Shown here: positions 42,521 through 51,405 of the stretch, one piece after another
Numbering within the stretch: position 1 is the first letter of the stretch
How the letters are laid out: the number at the start of each line of letters is the position of its first letter
Source of the DNA: Verrucomicrobiaceae bacterium
Lineage (GTDB): Bacteria; Verrucomicrobiota; Verrucomicrobiia; Verrucomicrobiales; Verrucomicrobiaceae
Direction of reading: 5' to 3'
DNA: 64,000 nucleotides
NCBI GenBank assembly: GCA_019694165.1
Contig: JAIBCL010000005.1
Coordinates: 62,001-126,000 of the forward strand
The notes under the pieces: generated by a model
What the model saw: the letters and a program-made list of their open reading frames with translations, nothing else
The model's database searches: none
What the model was told of the DNA's origin: nothing
Made by a program: the position numbers and the translations under genes

Positions 42521-44644
42521 ATGAAAACGACATTGCTTGGGGTCGTGCTCGCCGCCACCGCGGCGATGACGTTCGCGGCACCGAAGGTGAAAGGCCAGTC
42601 CTCGCGCCCATACATGGGCTACGTCTATCCCGCCGGCGGCCAGCAGGGCACCGCCTTCGCGGTGAAGATCGGCGGCCAGGCGATCGATGACGTCACCGGC
42701 GTCATCGTCAGCGGCGGCGGTGTTTCGGCGAAGGTGCAGAAGTGCTTCAAGAAGATCGGCCCGCAGGAGATGACGCTGCTGCGCGATCAGTTGCGTGAAT
42801 TGAAAGCCGCGCGCAAAACCGCGAAGACGCCCGATCCCGCCGCAGATGATCTCATCGCGCGCATCGAGAAGCGCATCGAAGAATACTGCCAGCGCCCTGC
42901 GAGCGCCGCGCTCGCGGGGTTGGTCTTCCTCGAGTTCACCATCGCAAAAGACGCGGTGCCCGGTAAGCGCGAGCTGCGGCTTGTGGTGCCGAATGGCGTC
43001 TCGAACCCGCTCGCATTTCACGTCGGCCAGCATCCCGAGCACACGCGCAAGCCCATGCTCACCGCCGAGTTCATCGTGCTCGGCAAGGAGCAGCTCGCCC
43101 TGCGCAAGCGGCCCGCCGATGAAGAGGAAGTGCGCGTCACACCACCCTGCACGCTCAATGGCCAGATCGCGTCCGGCGAGATCAACCGCTACCGCTTCAC
43201 CGCGCGCAAAGGCCAGCGCCTCGTCATCTCCGCGCTCGCGCGGCAGTTGATCCCCTTCATCGCCGACGCCGTTCCCGGCTGGTTCCAGCCCGTGCTCGCG
43301 CTCTACGATTCGAAGGGCCGCGAGATCGCCTACCAGGATGACTTCCGCTTCAAACCTGATCCCGTCGTGCTCTTCGATGTGCCGCAGGACGGCGAATACG
43401 TCGCCGCCATCTCGGATGCGATTCACCGTGGACGCGAGGATTTCGTGTATCGCATCACCATCGGCGAGGAGCCCTATCTCACCAGCGTCTTCCCGCTCGG
43501 CGGTCCGGTGGGCGAGACGCACGCCGTGAAGATGCAAGGCTGGAACCTCGAAGGCGCGACTTTGAAACAACCCGCGAAGGACGCTGCCGCAGGCTTGCAA
43601 AGCGTCGCCGCCATCGTGAAAGGCGTCGTGTCAAACGCCGTGCCCTTCGCGCTCGATACCCTGCCTGAGACCTTCGACAAAGAACCGAACGACGCTCCCA
43701 CCGCCGCGCAAAAGGTCACGCTGCCCGTCATCGTGAACGGTCGCATCGACAAGAAAGGCGACTGGGATGTCTTCGAGTTCCAAGGCAAGGCAGGCCAGGA
43801 CATCGTCGCCGAAGTCTATGCGCGTCGGCTTGATTCACCGATGGATCCCGTGCTCAAGATCACCAGCGCCGACGGCAAGCTGCTCGCCTTCAACGACGAC
43901 CACGAAGACGCCGGCAACGGCGTGAACACGCACCACGCCGACTCCTACGCCGCACTGAAACTGCCCGCCGACGGCGTGTATCGCGTCCACATCGGCGACA
44001 CCGTGCGCGGCGGCGGCGATGAATACGGCTACCGCCTCCGCATCAGCGCCGCGCGTCCCGACTTCGCACTGCGCACCGTGCCCTCCAGCGTCACGCTGCG
44101 CACGAAGTCCGGCGGCGGAAACATCACCGTGTATGTGCAGCGCAAAGACGGCTCCACCGGCCCCATCACCGTCTCGCTCAAGAATCCGCCCGCCGGCATC
44201 TCGTGCAAACCCGTCACCCTCACCGGCACGCAAACCGTCGCACGCCTCGCCATCAAATGCGATCTGCCCGCCACCACGCAGCCCATCGACCTCATCGTCA
44301 CCGGCAGCATGGCCACCGCGCAAGGCAAGCCGCCAGTCCAGCACGACGCCGTCCCCTGCGAAGACCGCATGCAAGCCTTCCTCTGGCGCCACCTCGTCCC
44401 CGCGCAGGATTTGAAAGCCGTGATCTACGACGCCGAACACAAACCCGCACCTAAACGAGTGATGCCGCCGCCCTCACCCGCGGATGTGGAAGAAGCGAAG
44501 AAGAAACTCGCCGGCAGCACGGCGAAGTTTACGAAGAGCCAGGTCACCGGACGTTTGCGCCAGATCGAAGACCTCTATCAGGAAGGACTGCTCACCGACG
44601 CCTTCACGTCAAAGCGCGTGGCGGAATGCACCGTGCAGGAGTGA
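42521..44644 (+). CDS. Secreted PPC domain protein, operon copy B
   Basis: The 707-residue protein is a paralogue of 760..2823. Signal peptide LLGVVLAATAAMTFAAPK; N-terminal domain from YVYPAGGQQGTAFAVKIGGQ with a charged helical insert; PPC-like domains at about 210-320 (LNGQIASGEINRYRFTARKG) and 405-508 (VNGRIDKKGDWDVFEFQGKA); then a terminal beta domain. A Lys/Ala-rich C-terminal extension of about 70 residues (VEEAKKKLAGSTAKFTKSQV) is missing from copy A. It starts 12 bases after the DUF1501 gene and ends the operon. Confidence 0.85.
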   Translation: MKTTLLGVVLAATAAMTFAAPKVKGQSSRPYMGYVYPAGGQQGTAFAVKIGGQAIDDVTGVIVSGGGVSAKVQKCFKKIGPQEMTLLRDQLRELKAARKTAKTPDPAADDLIARIEKRIEEYCQRPASAALAGLVFLEFTIAKDAVPGKRELRLVVPNGVSNPLAFHVGQHPEHTRKPMLTAEFIVLGKEQLALRKRPADEEEVRVTPPCTLNGQIASGEINRYRFTARKGQRLVISALARQLIPFIADAVPGWFQPVLALYDSKGREIAYQDDFRFKPDPVVLFDVPQDGEYVAAISDAIHRGREDFVYRITIGEEPYLTSVFPLGGPVGETHAVKMQGWNLEGATLKQPAKDAAAGLQSVAAIVKGVVSNAVPFALDTLPETFDKEPNDAPTAAQKVTLPVIVNGRIDKKGDWDVFEFQGKAGQDIVAEVYARRLDSPMDPVLKITSADGKLLAFNDDHEDAGNGVNTHHADSYAALKLPADGVYRVHIGDTVRGGGDEYGYRLRISAARPDFALRTVPSSVTLRTKSGGGNITVYVQRKDGSTGPITVSLKNPPAGISCKPVTLTGTQTVARLAIKCDLPATTQPIDLIVTGSMATAQGKPPVQHDAVPCEDRMQAFLWRHLVPAQDLKAVIYDAEHKPAPKRVMPPPSPADVEEAKKKLAGSTAKFTKSQVTGRLRQIEDLYQEGLLTDAFTSKRVAECTVQE

Positions 44645-44732
44645 GGGTGGAAACCGGCCTTCTGAACCGCAGGACATTCGAACCGGGGCGGGTGCGCCCA
44701 GGCGCATGCAATGATTCGCAGGGTGAAGCCGC

Positions 44733-44760
44733 TTGATCCCCGCACGCCTCCGGCTACACA
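44733..44760 (+). promoter_or_regulatory. Possible sigma-70 promoter of the WalJ-like gene
   Basis: TTGATC and TACACA are spaced by 16 bases. Transcription from here would begin almost at the ATG at 44768, giving a nearly leaderless message. Sequence match alone; weak support. Confidence 0.3.
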
Positions 44761-44767
44761 ATGCGGG

Positions 44768-45619
44768 ATGTTGCGTCTCACAGTCCTAGGCAGTGGCAGT
44801 TCGGGCAATTGCGCCGTCGTGTCCACTGACGAGACCACGCTGCTCGTCGATGCCGGACTGAGCGCGCGTCAAATCGTGCAGCGCCTCGAGATGACGGGCA
44901 TCAGCCCGGATTCCGTAAACGCCATCCTGCTGACGCACGAGCACGGCGACCACACGCGCGGGATGGAAATCCTCTGCCGCGGCCGCTCGATCCCGATCAT
45001 CTGCACGCCGCTCACGCAGGAGTCGCTGGGCGGCAGCATAACCTTCAAGTCGCCGCCGCGTTGGCAGCTCATGCAGACGGGCTGCGCGTTCCAGTTCCGT
45101 GATCTGCGGATCGAGAGTTTTCCAGTGCCGCACGACGCGGTCGATCCCGTCGGCTTCGTGATCGAGGACTGCGAGTCGCGCCTTGGCGTGCTCAGCGACG
45201 TAGGCTTCATCACGAACCTCATCAAAGACCGCCTGCGCTCCTCGCACTCGCTTTTCGTCGAGGCAAACTACGACTCCCGCCTCCTCGAAGCCGACACGAA
45301 GCGACCGTGGGCCACCAAGCAGCGCATCAGCTCGCGGCACGGCCATCTGTCGAACGACCAGGTGGCCGAGTTGATCGAGGCTGTGGCACACCATGGTCTC
45401 AATCACATCGTGCTCGGCCATCTCAGTGACGACTGCAATGATCCCGACATCGCGACCCGCCGTGTGCTCGATGCGCTGAGAACGGCAAACATCGACGGTG
45501 TCACCGTCCGTTGCGCCGGACGCAACGCGCCCACGGAGACGCTCGAAGTGGCAAGGCGGACGGCCCACGAAATGAGCGCTCCGGCGGCGGCCGGGATGCT
45601 GCAGCCTGTTTTGTTATGA
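44768..45619 (+). CDS. MBL-fold metallo-hydrolase, YycJ/WalJ-like
   Basis: This 283-residue protein begins MLRLTVLGSGSSGNCAVVST, typical of the YycJ/WalJ family. The zinc site is LTHEHGDHTRGME; further ligands are in SFPVPHDAVDPVGF and LGHLSDDCNDP. Such proteins are metal-dependent hydrolases or nucleases linked with DNA replication or cell division in Firmicutes. The stop codon overlaps the next gene's ATG (ATGA), so the two are translationally coupled. Confidence 0.88.
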   Translation: MLRLTVLGSGSSGNCAVVSTDETTLLVDAGLSARQIVQRLEMTGISPDSVNAILLTHEHGDHTRGMEILCRGRSIPIICTPLTQESLGGSITFKSPPRWQLMQTGCAFQFRDLRIESFPVPHDAVDPVGFVIEDCESRLGVLSDVGFITNLIKDRLRSSHSLFVEANYDSRLLEADTKRPWATKQRISSRHGHLSNDQVAELIEAVAHHGLNHIVLGHLSDDCNDPDIATRRVLDALRTANIDGVTVRCAGRNAPTETLEVARRTAHEMSAPAAAGMLQPVLL

Positions 45620-46089
45620 CACGTCAGCGTCTCACCATCGTCGCCGCCCTTCTGCTGCTCCTCGCCGCGGGATCCGGCGTGCGCTTTCTCTTTTTTCAAT
45701 CGCCCGACGAACAAATCCAGCGCGCTCAGATGAAGCTGCTTCGTGCCGTCGAGAAGCGGGACTGGGGCACGCTCCGGGCGATCACCGCCGAAGAGTACGC
45801 TGATGACTTCGGCCTCGACCGCGAGACGGCGCTCAAGACCGCGCAGGACTTGCTCTCCGGCTACTTCACCCTGACGCTCAAGACCGAGACCACCTGGCTG
45901 CGCGGCACCAAGGAGAGCGGCGTGGTGAAGGTGAAGATCAAGATCGAAGGCAACGGCACTCCCGTCAGCCAGATGGTCACCACGCGCGTGAACTCAACCA
46001 AGGAGCCGTGGGTCTTCCACTGGCTGAAGAAGGGCCGCTGGCCCTGGAACTGGAAGCTCGTGCAGGTGCAGAACGAACACGTCCGATGA
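45616..46089 (+). CDS. Small membrane-anchored protein with NTF2-like domain
   Basis: The 157-residue protein has one N-terminal membrane anchor (LTIVAALLLLLAAGSGVRFLFF). The rest (DEQIQRAQMKLLRAVEKRDW, GTLRAITAEEYADDFGLDRE, WVFHWLKKGRWPWNWKLVQV) has the helix-helix-strand pattern of NTF2-like folds. The function is unknown. Its start overlaps the WalJ-like gene's stop by 4 bases, so the two are co-expressed. Confidence 0.75.
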   Translation: MTRQRLTIVAALLLLLAAGSGVRFLFFQSPDEQIQRAQMKLLRAVEKRDWGTLRAITAEEYADDFGLDRETALKTAQDLLSGYFTLTLKTETTWLRGTKESGVVKVKIKIEGNGTPVSQMVTTRVNSTKEPWVFHWLKKGRWPWNWKLVQVQNEHVR

Positions 46090-46155
46090 CCTGGGCGACG
46101 CGGCCGCGGACTCCTCCGAAAGGAACCTGCGCCGCTGCGAGTAGTGCTTCATCGC

Positions 46156-48387
46156 ATGAAAGCCATCCTCGCTCTTCTCGCTCTCGTCTCCACCGCCAAA
46201 GCCCAGACGCTGCCCGGCACGCAGCCGCTGGATCCCAATCCTGATTTCTCGGCGGCGATGGTCGCTGGCATCGACAAGTTTCTGCTGCGCGAGACGGCGA
46301 ATGCGAAAGCCGCGCGCGCCTCGCAGTGGCCGGGCGATGCGAAGGTGCATCGCGAGCATCTGAAGACGATTATCGGCGCGATCGACCCTCGCGTGCCATG
46401 CAAGGCGCTGGAACTCGTCGGCGACACGACGCAGCCAGCGCTGCTCGCGGAAACGGAGAAGGCGCGAATCCTACGCGTGCGCTGGCCGGTGCTCGATTGC
46501 GTGCATGGCGAGGGCATTCTCATTCAGCCGAAGGCGAAGCCCGTCGCGCGAGTGATCTACATTCCTGATGCCGATACGGAGCCGGAGAAGCTCGCCGACG
46601 ATGCGATGCTTGCCTACAGCGGTTGCGAGATCGTAATCCCCGCGCTGATCAGCCGTGCGAGCGATTTCTCGGGCAATGAGCGGCTCGGTGTGCAGACGAA
46701 TTGTCCGCATCGAGAGTGGGTTTACCGGCAGTCGTTCATCCTCGGCCGACATGTGATCGGCTACGAGGTGCAGAATATCCTCGGCCTCGTCGATTACTAC
46801 AGCGGTCAGAGCGAAAAGCTGCCGCTGCTCGTGGCCGGGCTCGGCGAAGGTGGCATGATCGCGTTTTACTCCGGCGCACTCGATGAGCGCATCAGTTCGG
46901 TCTATGTGTGGGGCTACTTCGCGCCGCGCGAAGATCTGTGGCAGGAGCCGATCTATCGCAATGTCTTCGGCCTGCTGCGCGAGTTTGGCGATGCGGAGAT
47001 CGCTTCGCTCATCGCGCCGCGACCGCTCGTGGTGCAGCACCTCGGTTTTCCATCGGTCGGCGGTCCACCGAAGGCAAAACAAGGTCAGCGCGAGGTCGCA
47101 GCGCCGGGAAAAATTGGGAAGCCGCCGCTCGACGCCGCGAAGAGCGAGGTCGAGCGCGCGAAGAAGATCGCGCCCGGCGATTGGATCATGCTGGCGACGG
47201 AAGAGCACGGCTTGAAGGAAGTCGTGAGCCATTTGCTGCCGAAGGAAGTAGCAGCGCAGATCGTGAAAGGCATCGAGCCCGTGATGCCGAACAAGAACGA
47301 GCAGCGTGCGCCTGTCGATGCCACGCGGCAGAAGCGCATGTTGCGTGAGATGGAGGCGTTCTCGCAGCGTCTGCTGTTCAGCACGGAGACCGAGCGGAAT
47401 AACGAGTTCTGGAAAAACCTGCCGCTGCCAAAGCCGGACACCGACATCGCCGCTGGCCTCGCTGCTTTTGAGAAGCACACCGCTGGCGAGCGTGATCGCT
47501 TTTGGAACGACGTGATTGGGCGCTTCCCCGACCCGAACATGCCAATGAATGCGCGCAGTCGGCTCGTGCGCGAGACGGACAAGGTGTCGATCTACGAAGT
47601 CACACTCGATGTTTGGCAGGATGTCTTTGCGTGGGGCTGGCTTTGTTTGCCGAAGGACCTGAAGCCCGGCGACAAACGCGCTGTCGTCGTTTGCCAGCAC
47701 GGACTCGAAGGCGTGCCCGAGGATGCAGTGACCGACGATCCGTCGAATCGCGCCGTGGCCTATTATCATGCGTTTGCGCAGCGGCTCGCCGAGCAGGGAT
47801 TCGTCACTTTTGCCCCGCACAATCCGTATCGCGGCAAGGATGCCTTCCGCACGCTCCAGCGGAAGCTCAATCCGCTTGGCAAATCGCTCTACTCGGTGAT
47901 CAACGGCCAGCACCAGCGCATCCTCGAGTGGCTCAAAGCGCAGCCGTTTGTCATCGCCGACAAGATCGCCTTCTACGGCCTCAGCTACGGCGGGAAAAGT
48001 GCCATGCGCACTCCGTCACTGCTGCCCGGCTACTGCCTCAGCATCTGCAGCGGCGACTTCAACGAATGGGTGCGCAAATGCGCCAGCACCGACATGCCGA
48101 TGAGCTACGTCTTCACGCCTGAGTATGAAATCTGGGAGTGGAACCTCGGCCGCACCTTCAACTACGCCGAGATGGCCGCGCTCATCGCGCCGCGACCGTT
48201 CATGGTCGAGCGCGGACACAACGACGGCGTCGGCCTCGACGAATGGGTGAACTACGAATACGCCAAGGTCCGCCGCCTCTACAACAAGCTCGGCATCGGC
48301 GACCGCACCGAGATCGAGCACTTCGACGGCCCGCACACGATTCACGGAGTTGGGACGTTTGAGTTTTTGAAGAAATGGCTGCGGTAA
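46156..48387 (+). CDS. Secreted tandem alpha/beta hydrolase (acetyl xylan esterase-like)
   Basis: The 743-residue protein has a signal peptide (MKAILALLALVSTAKAQT). It appears to be two alpha/beta hydrolase domains. The first (about 100-330) has LLVAGLGEGGMIAFYSGALD in place of the nucleophile elbow, so the serine is replaced by Glu. The second (about 470-740) has a good elbow (IAFYGLSYGGKSAM) and a late DGPHTIHG histidine. It resembles polysaccharide esterases such as AXE1/dienelactone hydrolase-like enzymes of PVC bacteria. A GTG at 46144 is an alternative start. Confidence 0.75.
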   Translation: MKAILALLALVSTAKAQTLPGTQPLDPNPDFSAAMVAGIDKFLLRETANAKAARASQWPGDAKVHREHLKTIIGAIDPRVPCKALELVGDTTQPALLAETEKARILRVRWPVLDCVHGEGILIQPKAKPVARVIYIPDADTEPEKLADDAMLAYSGCEIVIPALISRASDFSGNERLGVQTNCPHREWVYRQSFILGRHVIGYEVQNILGLVDYYSGQSEKLPLLVAGLGEGGMIAFYSGALDERISSVYVWGYFAPREDLWQEPIYRNVFGLLREFGDAEIASLIAPRPLVVQHLGFPSVGGPPKAKQGQREVAAPGKIGKPPLDAAKSEVERAKKIAPGDWIMLATEEHGLKEVVSHLLPKEVAAQIVKGIEPVMPNKNEQRAPVDATRQKRMLREMEAFSQRLLFSTETERNNEFWKNLPLPKPDTDIAAGLAAFEKHTAGERDRFWNDVIGRFPDPNMPMNARSRLVRETDKVSIYEVTLDVWQDVFAWGWLCLPKDLKPGDKRAVVVCQHGLEGVPEDAVTDDPSNRAVAYYHAFAQRLAEQGFVTFAPHNPYRGKDAFRTLQRKLNPLGKSLYSVINGQHQRILEWLKAQPFVIADKIAFYGLSYGGKSAMRTPSLLPGYCLSICSGDFNEWVRKCASTDMPMSYVFTPEYEIWEWNLGRTFNYAEMAALIAPRPFMVERGHNDGVGLDEWVNYEYAKVRRLYNKLGIGDRTEIEHFDGPHTIHGVGTFEFLKKWLR

Positions 48388-48551
48388 GCACTTGCCAGTG
48401 GCCGCAGTGACAATCGAGCCGGGAGTCCGGCAAACTGGAGCGCATTAGGCCACCATCGGCCTGCCCCAGGTGCTCAAGATGAAGCTTCACGCCGTCCGCG
48501 AGCGCAAGACGGACAAGCGCTGGATCACGCGCCCGCTACTCGAGCGCCCTG

Positions 48552-49469
48552 CTAAAGGGAGCATGTTTTCACCGCCTGCTTGAGCGACGCGAGCTTGTCT
48601 TCTTTCGCGGGGATGAACTCCTGGCCGAGAAATCCCGTGTAGCCGGTCTCGAGTATGGCCTTCACGATGGCAGGGTAGTTCAACTCCTGCGTGTCATCGA
48701 TCTCATGGCGGCCCGGCACGCCGCCGGTGTGGTAATGGGCGAAGAAGGGATGACTCGCGCGGATGGTGGCGATGACATCGCCTTCCATGATCTGCATGTG
48801 GTAGATGTCATAGAGCAGGCGGAAGTGCTCTGATCCCACCCGCTTGCACAACTCGACGCCCCACGCGCTGTGGTCGCACATGTAGTCCTTGTGGTTCACC
48901 TTGCTGTTGAGCAGTTCCATGCAGAGCCGGATGCCGAGCCGCTCGCACAGCGGAAGAAGGCGCTTGATGCCCTTCGCGCAGTTTTCGAGTCCCTCTTCAT
49001 CGCCCATGCCATCGCGGTTGCCGCTGAAGCAGATCACCTGTCGGAAACCGGCATCCGCGGCCGTTTTGAGCAGCGGCTCGTACGCCTGCACGAGCAGGTC
49101 GTGGTGCTCCACGCGATTGAAGCCCTTCGGGATCGGCCCGATTTTCACGCCCCCCGGCCCTTCGATGGTGGGAAAGCTGACCATCGCGCACTGGAGATCA
49201 TATTTCTTCAGCGTGGGAAAGTCGGGCGGATCGAGCAGCTCGATGGACTCCAGGCCGATGTTCTTCGCCGCCGCGCATAGGTGCTCGAGCGGGATTTTCG
49301 GATAGCACCATTTGCACACCGAATGGGAGATGCGCCCTCTGGCGGCGCCCGCCGCTTTTTCCGCCGCGCTGATTTGTTCCTCCAGCATGGATGTCACCGC
49401 GGAAATGCCTGCGGCAAGACCGAGCGTGCTTCCGAGATACTGACGACGGGAAATGGTTGGTGCGTTCAT
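48552..49469 (-). CDS. Tat-exported hydroxypyruvate isomerase-like TIM-barrel protein
   Basis: The protein has 305 residues. Its start at 49469 gives MNAPTISRRQYLGSTLGLAA, a Tat signal. The TIM barrel shows ISHSVCKWCYPKIPLEHLCA, GLESIELLDPPDFPTLKKYD, FSGNRDGMGDEEGLENCAKG, RLCMELLNSKVNHKDYM, FRLLYDIYHMQIMEGDVIAT, HTGGVPGRHEIDDTQELNYP and GYTGFLGQEFIP. The Glu, Asp, His and Glu residues of the AP endonuclease 2-like metal site are in place. It is close to the Hyi/hydroxypyruvate isomerase group, but being exported it probably has another sugar substrate. Confidence 0.88.
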   Translation of the reverse strand: MNAPTISRRQYLGSTLGLAAGISAVTSMLEEQISAAEKAAGAARGRISHSVCKWCYPKIPLEHLCAAAKNIGLESIELLDPPDFPTLKKYDLQCAMVSFPTIEGPGGVKIGPIPKGFNRVEHHDLLVQAYEPLLKTAADAGFRQVICFSGNRDGMGDEEGLENCAKGIKRLLPLCERLGIRLCMELLNSKVNHKDYMCDHSAWGVELCKRVGSEHFRLLYDIYHMQIMEGDVIATIRASHPFFAHYHTGGVPGRHEIDDTQELNYPAIVKAILETGYTGFLGQEFIPAKEDKLASLKQAVKTCSL

Positions 49470-49582
49470 GCGTGCATCATAAACAGCCCCCGCGGCGGAT
49501 TCCAAGCAAGGAATTCGTCATGACATGAACCGACAGACCGAAATGTGGCCGGCGGAAACTTGGGACGGCATGTCCCGCCCGG

Positions 49583-49762
49583 TCACTTCATCCGTCGGCG
49601 GATGGCGATGACAAAGCCGCCGATGATGACGACGGGGAGGCCGATCAACGCGCCCGTGGTGGCAAGGTAGGCTTTGCGCGCATGATTGCCCTGGAAGCAG
49701 ACGGCGCAGGCACTGGCCTGAACGGTGCCGAGCAGCAGGAAGCTGAGGGCGAGGGCTTTCAT
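49583..49762 (-). CDS. 59-residue membrane protein with CxxC motif, cytochrome oxidase cluster
   Basis: The start at 49762 gives MKALALSFLLLGTVQASACA, a cleavable signal or first helix, then AVCFQGNHARKA and a second hydrophobic segment (LIGLPVVIIGGFVIAIRRRM). The ACAVC pair would face the periplasm after processing. Starting 10 bases after the last subunit III gene, it is likely the last gene of the oxidase operon. It may help metal delivery or thiol chemistry during oxidase assembly; this is inference. Confidence 0.65.
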   Translation of the reverse strand: MKALALSFLLLGTVQASACAVCFQGNHARKAYLATTGALIGLPVVIIGGFVIAIRRRMK

Positions 49763-49772
49763 CGACCGGAGA

Positions 49773-50381
49773 TCATGTGAGATAGACGAGCACGTAGAGG
49801 AACGGCCACAGGCCGACGACAAAGTACCAAAACACCTGCGCCGCCCAGAAGCGCGTGACTCGCAGCGTGCCGCCCGCGAAGGTATGATAGACGTGCATCA
49901 TCAGCACCAGTGCGGCCACGGCGTGCAATCCGTGCGCGCCGATGATGAGGTAAAAAAAGCTGCCGTAGCTGCTCGATTGAAGCGTGAGGCCGAAGTGAAT
50001 GAGGCGCATCCACTCCATGCCCTGCACGGCGACGAAAAGTGATCCGAGCCAGACGGACCAGCGCAGGAGTTTCGCCGTGGCGGCGGCGGGTTTTGCATCG
50101 CGCATCGAGCGGGCCGCGAGCCACAGCAGCACGCCGCTGGCGAGGAGCACGAGCGTGTTCCCAGCCGTGGTGAGCAGGGGCAGGCGTGGCTGGCCGGGCG
50201 GCGGCCACTCTCCGGCGGAGCCGCGCACGACGAACTGCGCGGAGATCAGCGCGGCGAAGAACATCAGCTCGCACGCCACGAAGAACGACATGCCGAGCAC
50301 CGCGTCAGGGATGATCTGACGGCGCGTGTGCCGGCGTGGAACGTTAGGTACGGATGACACGGCGGCAGCGTTCATCATCAA
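49773..50381 (-). CDS. Cytochrome c oxidase subunit III-like protein, second copy
   Basis: This 202-residue integral membrane protein has about five helices: FFVACELMFFAALISAQFVV, LLTTAGNTLVLLASGVLLWL, LLRWSVWLGSLFVAVQGMEW, YGSFFYLIIGAHGLHAVAAL, FWYFVVGLWPFLYVLVYL. The motif GSFFYLIIGAHGLHAV and the terminal WPFLYVLVY are typical of subunit III. Its start overlaps the subunit IV stop (ATGA-type), so translation is coupled. It is unlike the other subunit III (50784..51371) in detail; the two probably form one oxidase together or alternate. Confidence 0.85.
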   Translation of the reverse strand: MMMNAAAVSSVPNVPRRHTRRQIIPDAVLGMSFFVACELMFFAALISAQFVVRGSAGEWPPPGQPRLPLLTTAGNTLVLLASGVLLWLAARSMRDAKPAAATAKLLRWSVWLGSLFVAVQGMEWMRLIHFGLTLQSSSYGSFFYLIIGAHGLHAVAALVLMMHVYHTFAGGTLRVTRFWAAQVFWYFVVGLWPFLYVLVYLT

Positions 50382-50740
50382 TGATGCGCAGGCTCAGCAG
50401 CGGCGGGCGGAGGCGTGGAGAGGCTCTTCCAGTTCACACCATGTGATTTCATGACATCGGGCGCCACGCCGTAGAAAAGCACCAGGAGGAAACACACCGC
50501 CATGACCAACACCCACCAGATGTACTTCCGCTCGATGTTCAGATGCATGAAGTAGGCGGCGACCATCAACGCTTTCACGACGGCGACTCCGAACGCAGTG
50601 ACGAGCAGGACGGTGAGTCCGCCCATCATCGGGCCGACGATGCTGACGACGAGCAGGCAGAGCAGGACGCCATACACCTTGTAGTAGAAGGAGGGTGGAT
50701 GGCTGTGATCGTGGGCTTCGGTGTGGACTGAGTCGGACAT
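50378..50740 (-). CDS. Cytochrome c oxidase subunit IV family protein
   Basis: The 120-residue protein has a His-rich N-terminus (TEAHDHSHPPS) and three hydrophobic helices (YKVYGVLLCLLVVSIVGPMM, GLTVLLVTAFGVAVVKALMV, AAYFMHLNIERKYIWWVLVM), then a Pro/Ala tail. The AAYFMHLNIERK segment is the usual hallmark of bacterial oxidase subunit IV. It sits between two subunit III-like genes. Confidence 0.88.
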   Translation of the reverse strand: MSDSVHTEAHDHSHPPSFYYKVYGVLLCLLVVSIVGPMMGGLTVLLVTAFGVAVVKALMVAAYFMHLNIERKYIWWVLVMAVCFLLVLFYGVAPDVMKSHGVNWKSLSTPPPAAAEPAHH

Positions 50741-50783
50741 GACGAGGAAGGGCGGGATGAGGTTCGTATGCGGCGTGTCTTTC

Positions 50784-51371
50784 TCACGCTGCGCTGGCGA
50801 TGTAGAACAGCGGGAAGAGGAAAAGCCAGACGAGATCGACGAAGTGCCAGTAGATGCCGATGTACTCGACACGCGGGAGGAATTTCCCTTTCGCCACATC
50901 CGGAAGGATGATGGCCATGATGGTCATGCCGCCCACCACATGCAGGGCATGAAGTGCGGTGGCCGTGTAGTAGAAGCTCCAGAAGACGCTGCGCGTGATG
51001 GTGAAGCCGTGGCTGATCTCGGAGGTGTATTCGTACGCCTTTACGCAAAGGAAGACGAGTCCGCCGAGGATGGTGTAGGTGAGGTACCTCTTCGCGTTGA
51101 CCGTGTCCTTCTTGGTGGCGGCGAGATGCGCGAGCACCACGGAAAGGCTGGAGGTGAGCAGCACAAAGGTGTTGAAGGCCCCGGCGGCCAGCTTGGTGTG
51201 CGCGGCCTCGGCGGCCCACTCGGGATGGCGCAGCCGGAAGAGGATGTAGCAGGTGACGAGACCGCCGAAGATGACGATTTCTGAAGCCAGCACCCACCAG
51301 ATGGCCAGACGGCCCGTCGGGATGCCGGTGACGCTACGGGTGGTGGCGACGGGGATTTGGAATGCGCTCAT
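50784..51371 (-). CDS. coxC: Cytochrome c oxidase subunit III
   Basis: The protein has 195 residues, starting MSAFQIPVATTRSVTGIPTG. Its helices include AIWWVLASEIVIFGGLVTCY, TFVLLTSSLSVVLAHLAATK, TYTILGGLVFLCVKAYEYTS, FYYTATALHALHVVGGMTIM and YWHFVDLVWLFLFPLFYIAS. The ALHALHVVGG and YWHFVDLVW signatures mark genuine subunit III. The gene is 34 bases after coxA. Confidence 0.92.
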   Translation of the reverse strand: MSAFQIPVATTRSVTGIPTGRLAIWWVLASEIVIFGGLVTCYILFRLRHPEWAAEAAHTKLAAGAFNTFVLLTSSLSVVLAHLAATKKDTVNAKRYLTYTILGGLVFLCVKAYEYTSEISHGFTITRSVFWSFYYTATALHALHVVGGMTIMAIILPDVAKGKFLPRVEYIGIYWHFVDLVWLFLFPLFYIASAA

Positions 51372-51405
51372 GCGATGCGGTTGGAAAAATTGCGCGGTGG
51401 CAGGT

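Noticed and set aside
48430-48585. A short plus-strand text TIGLPQVLKMKLHAVRER that looks protein-like
   Set aside because: It is under 50 codons, has no convincing start or binding site, and runs into the convergent isomerase gene; possibly a gene fragment but not supportable.
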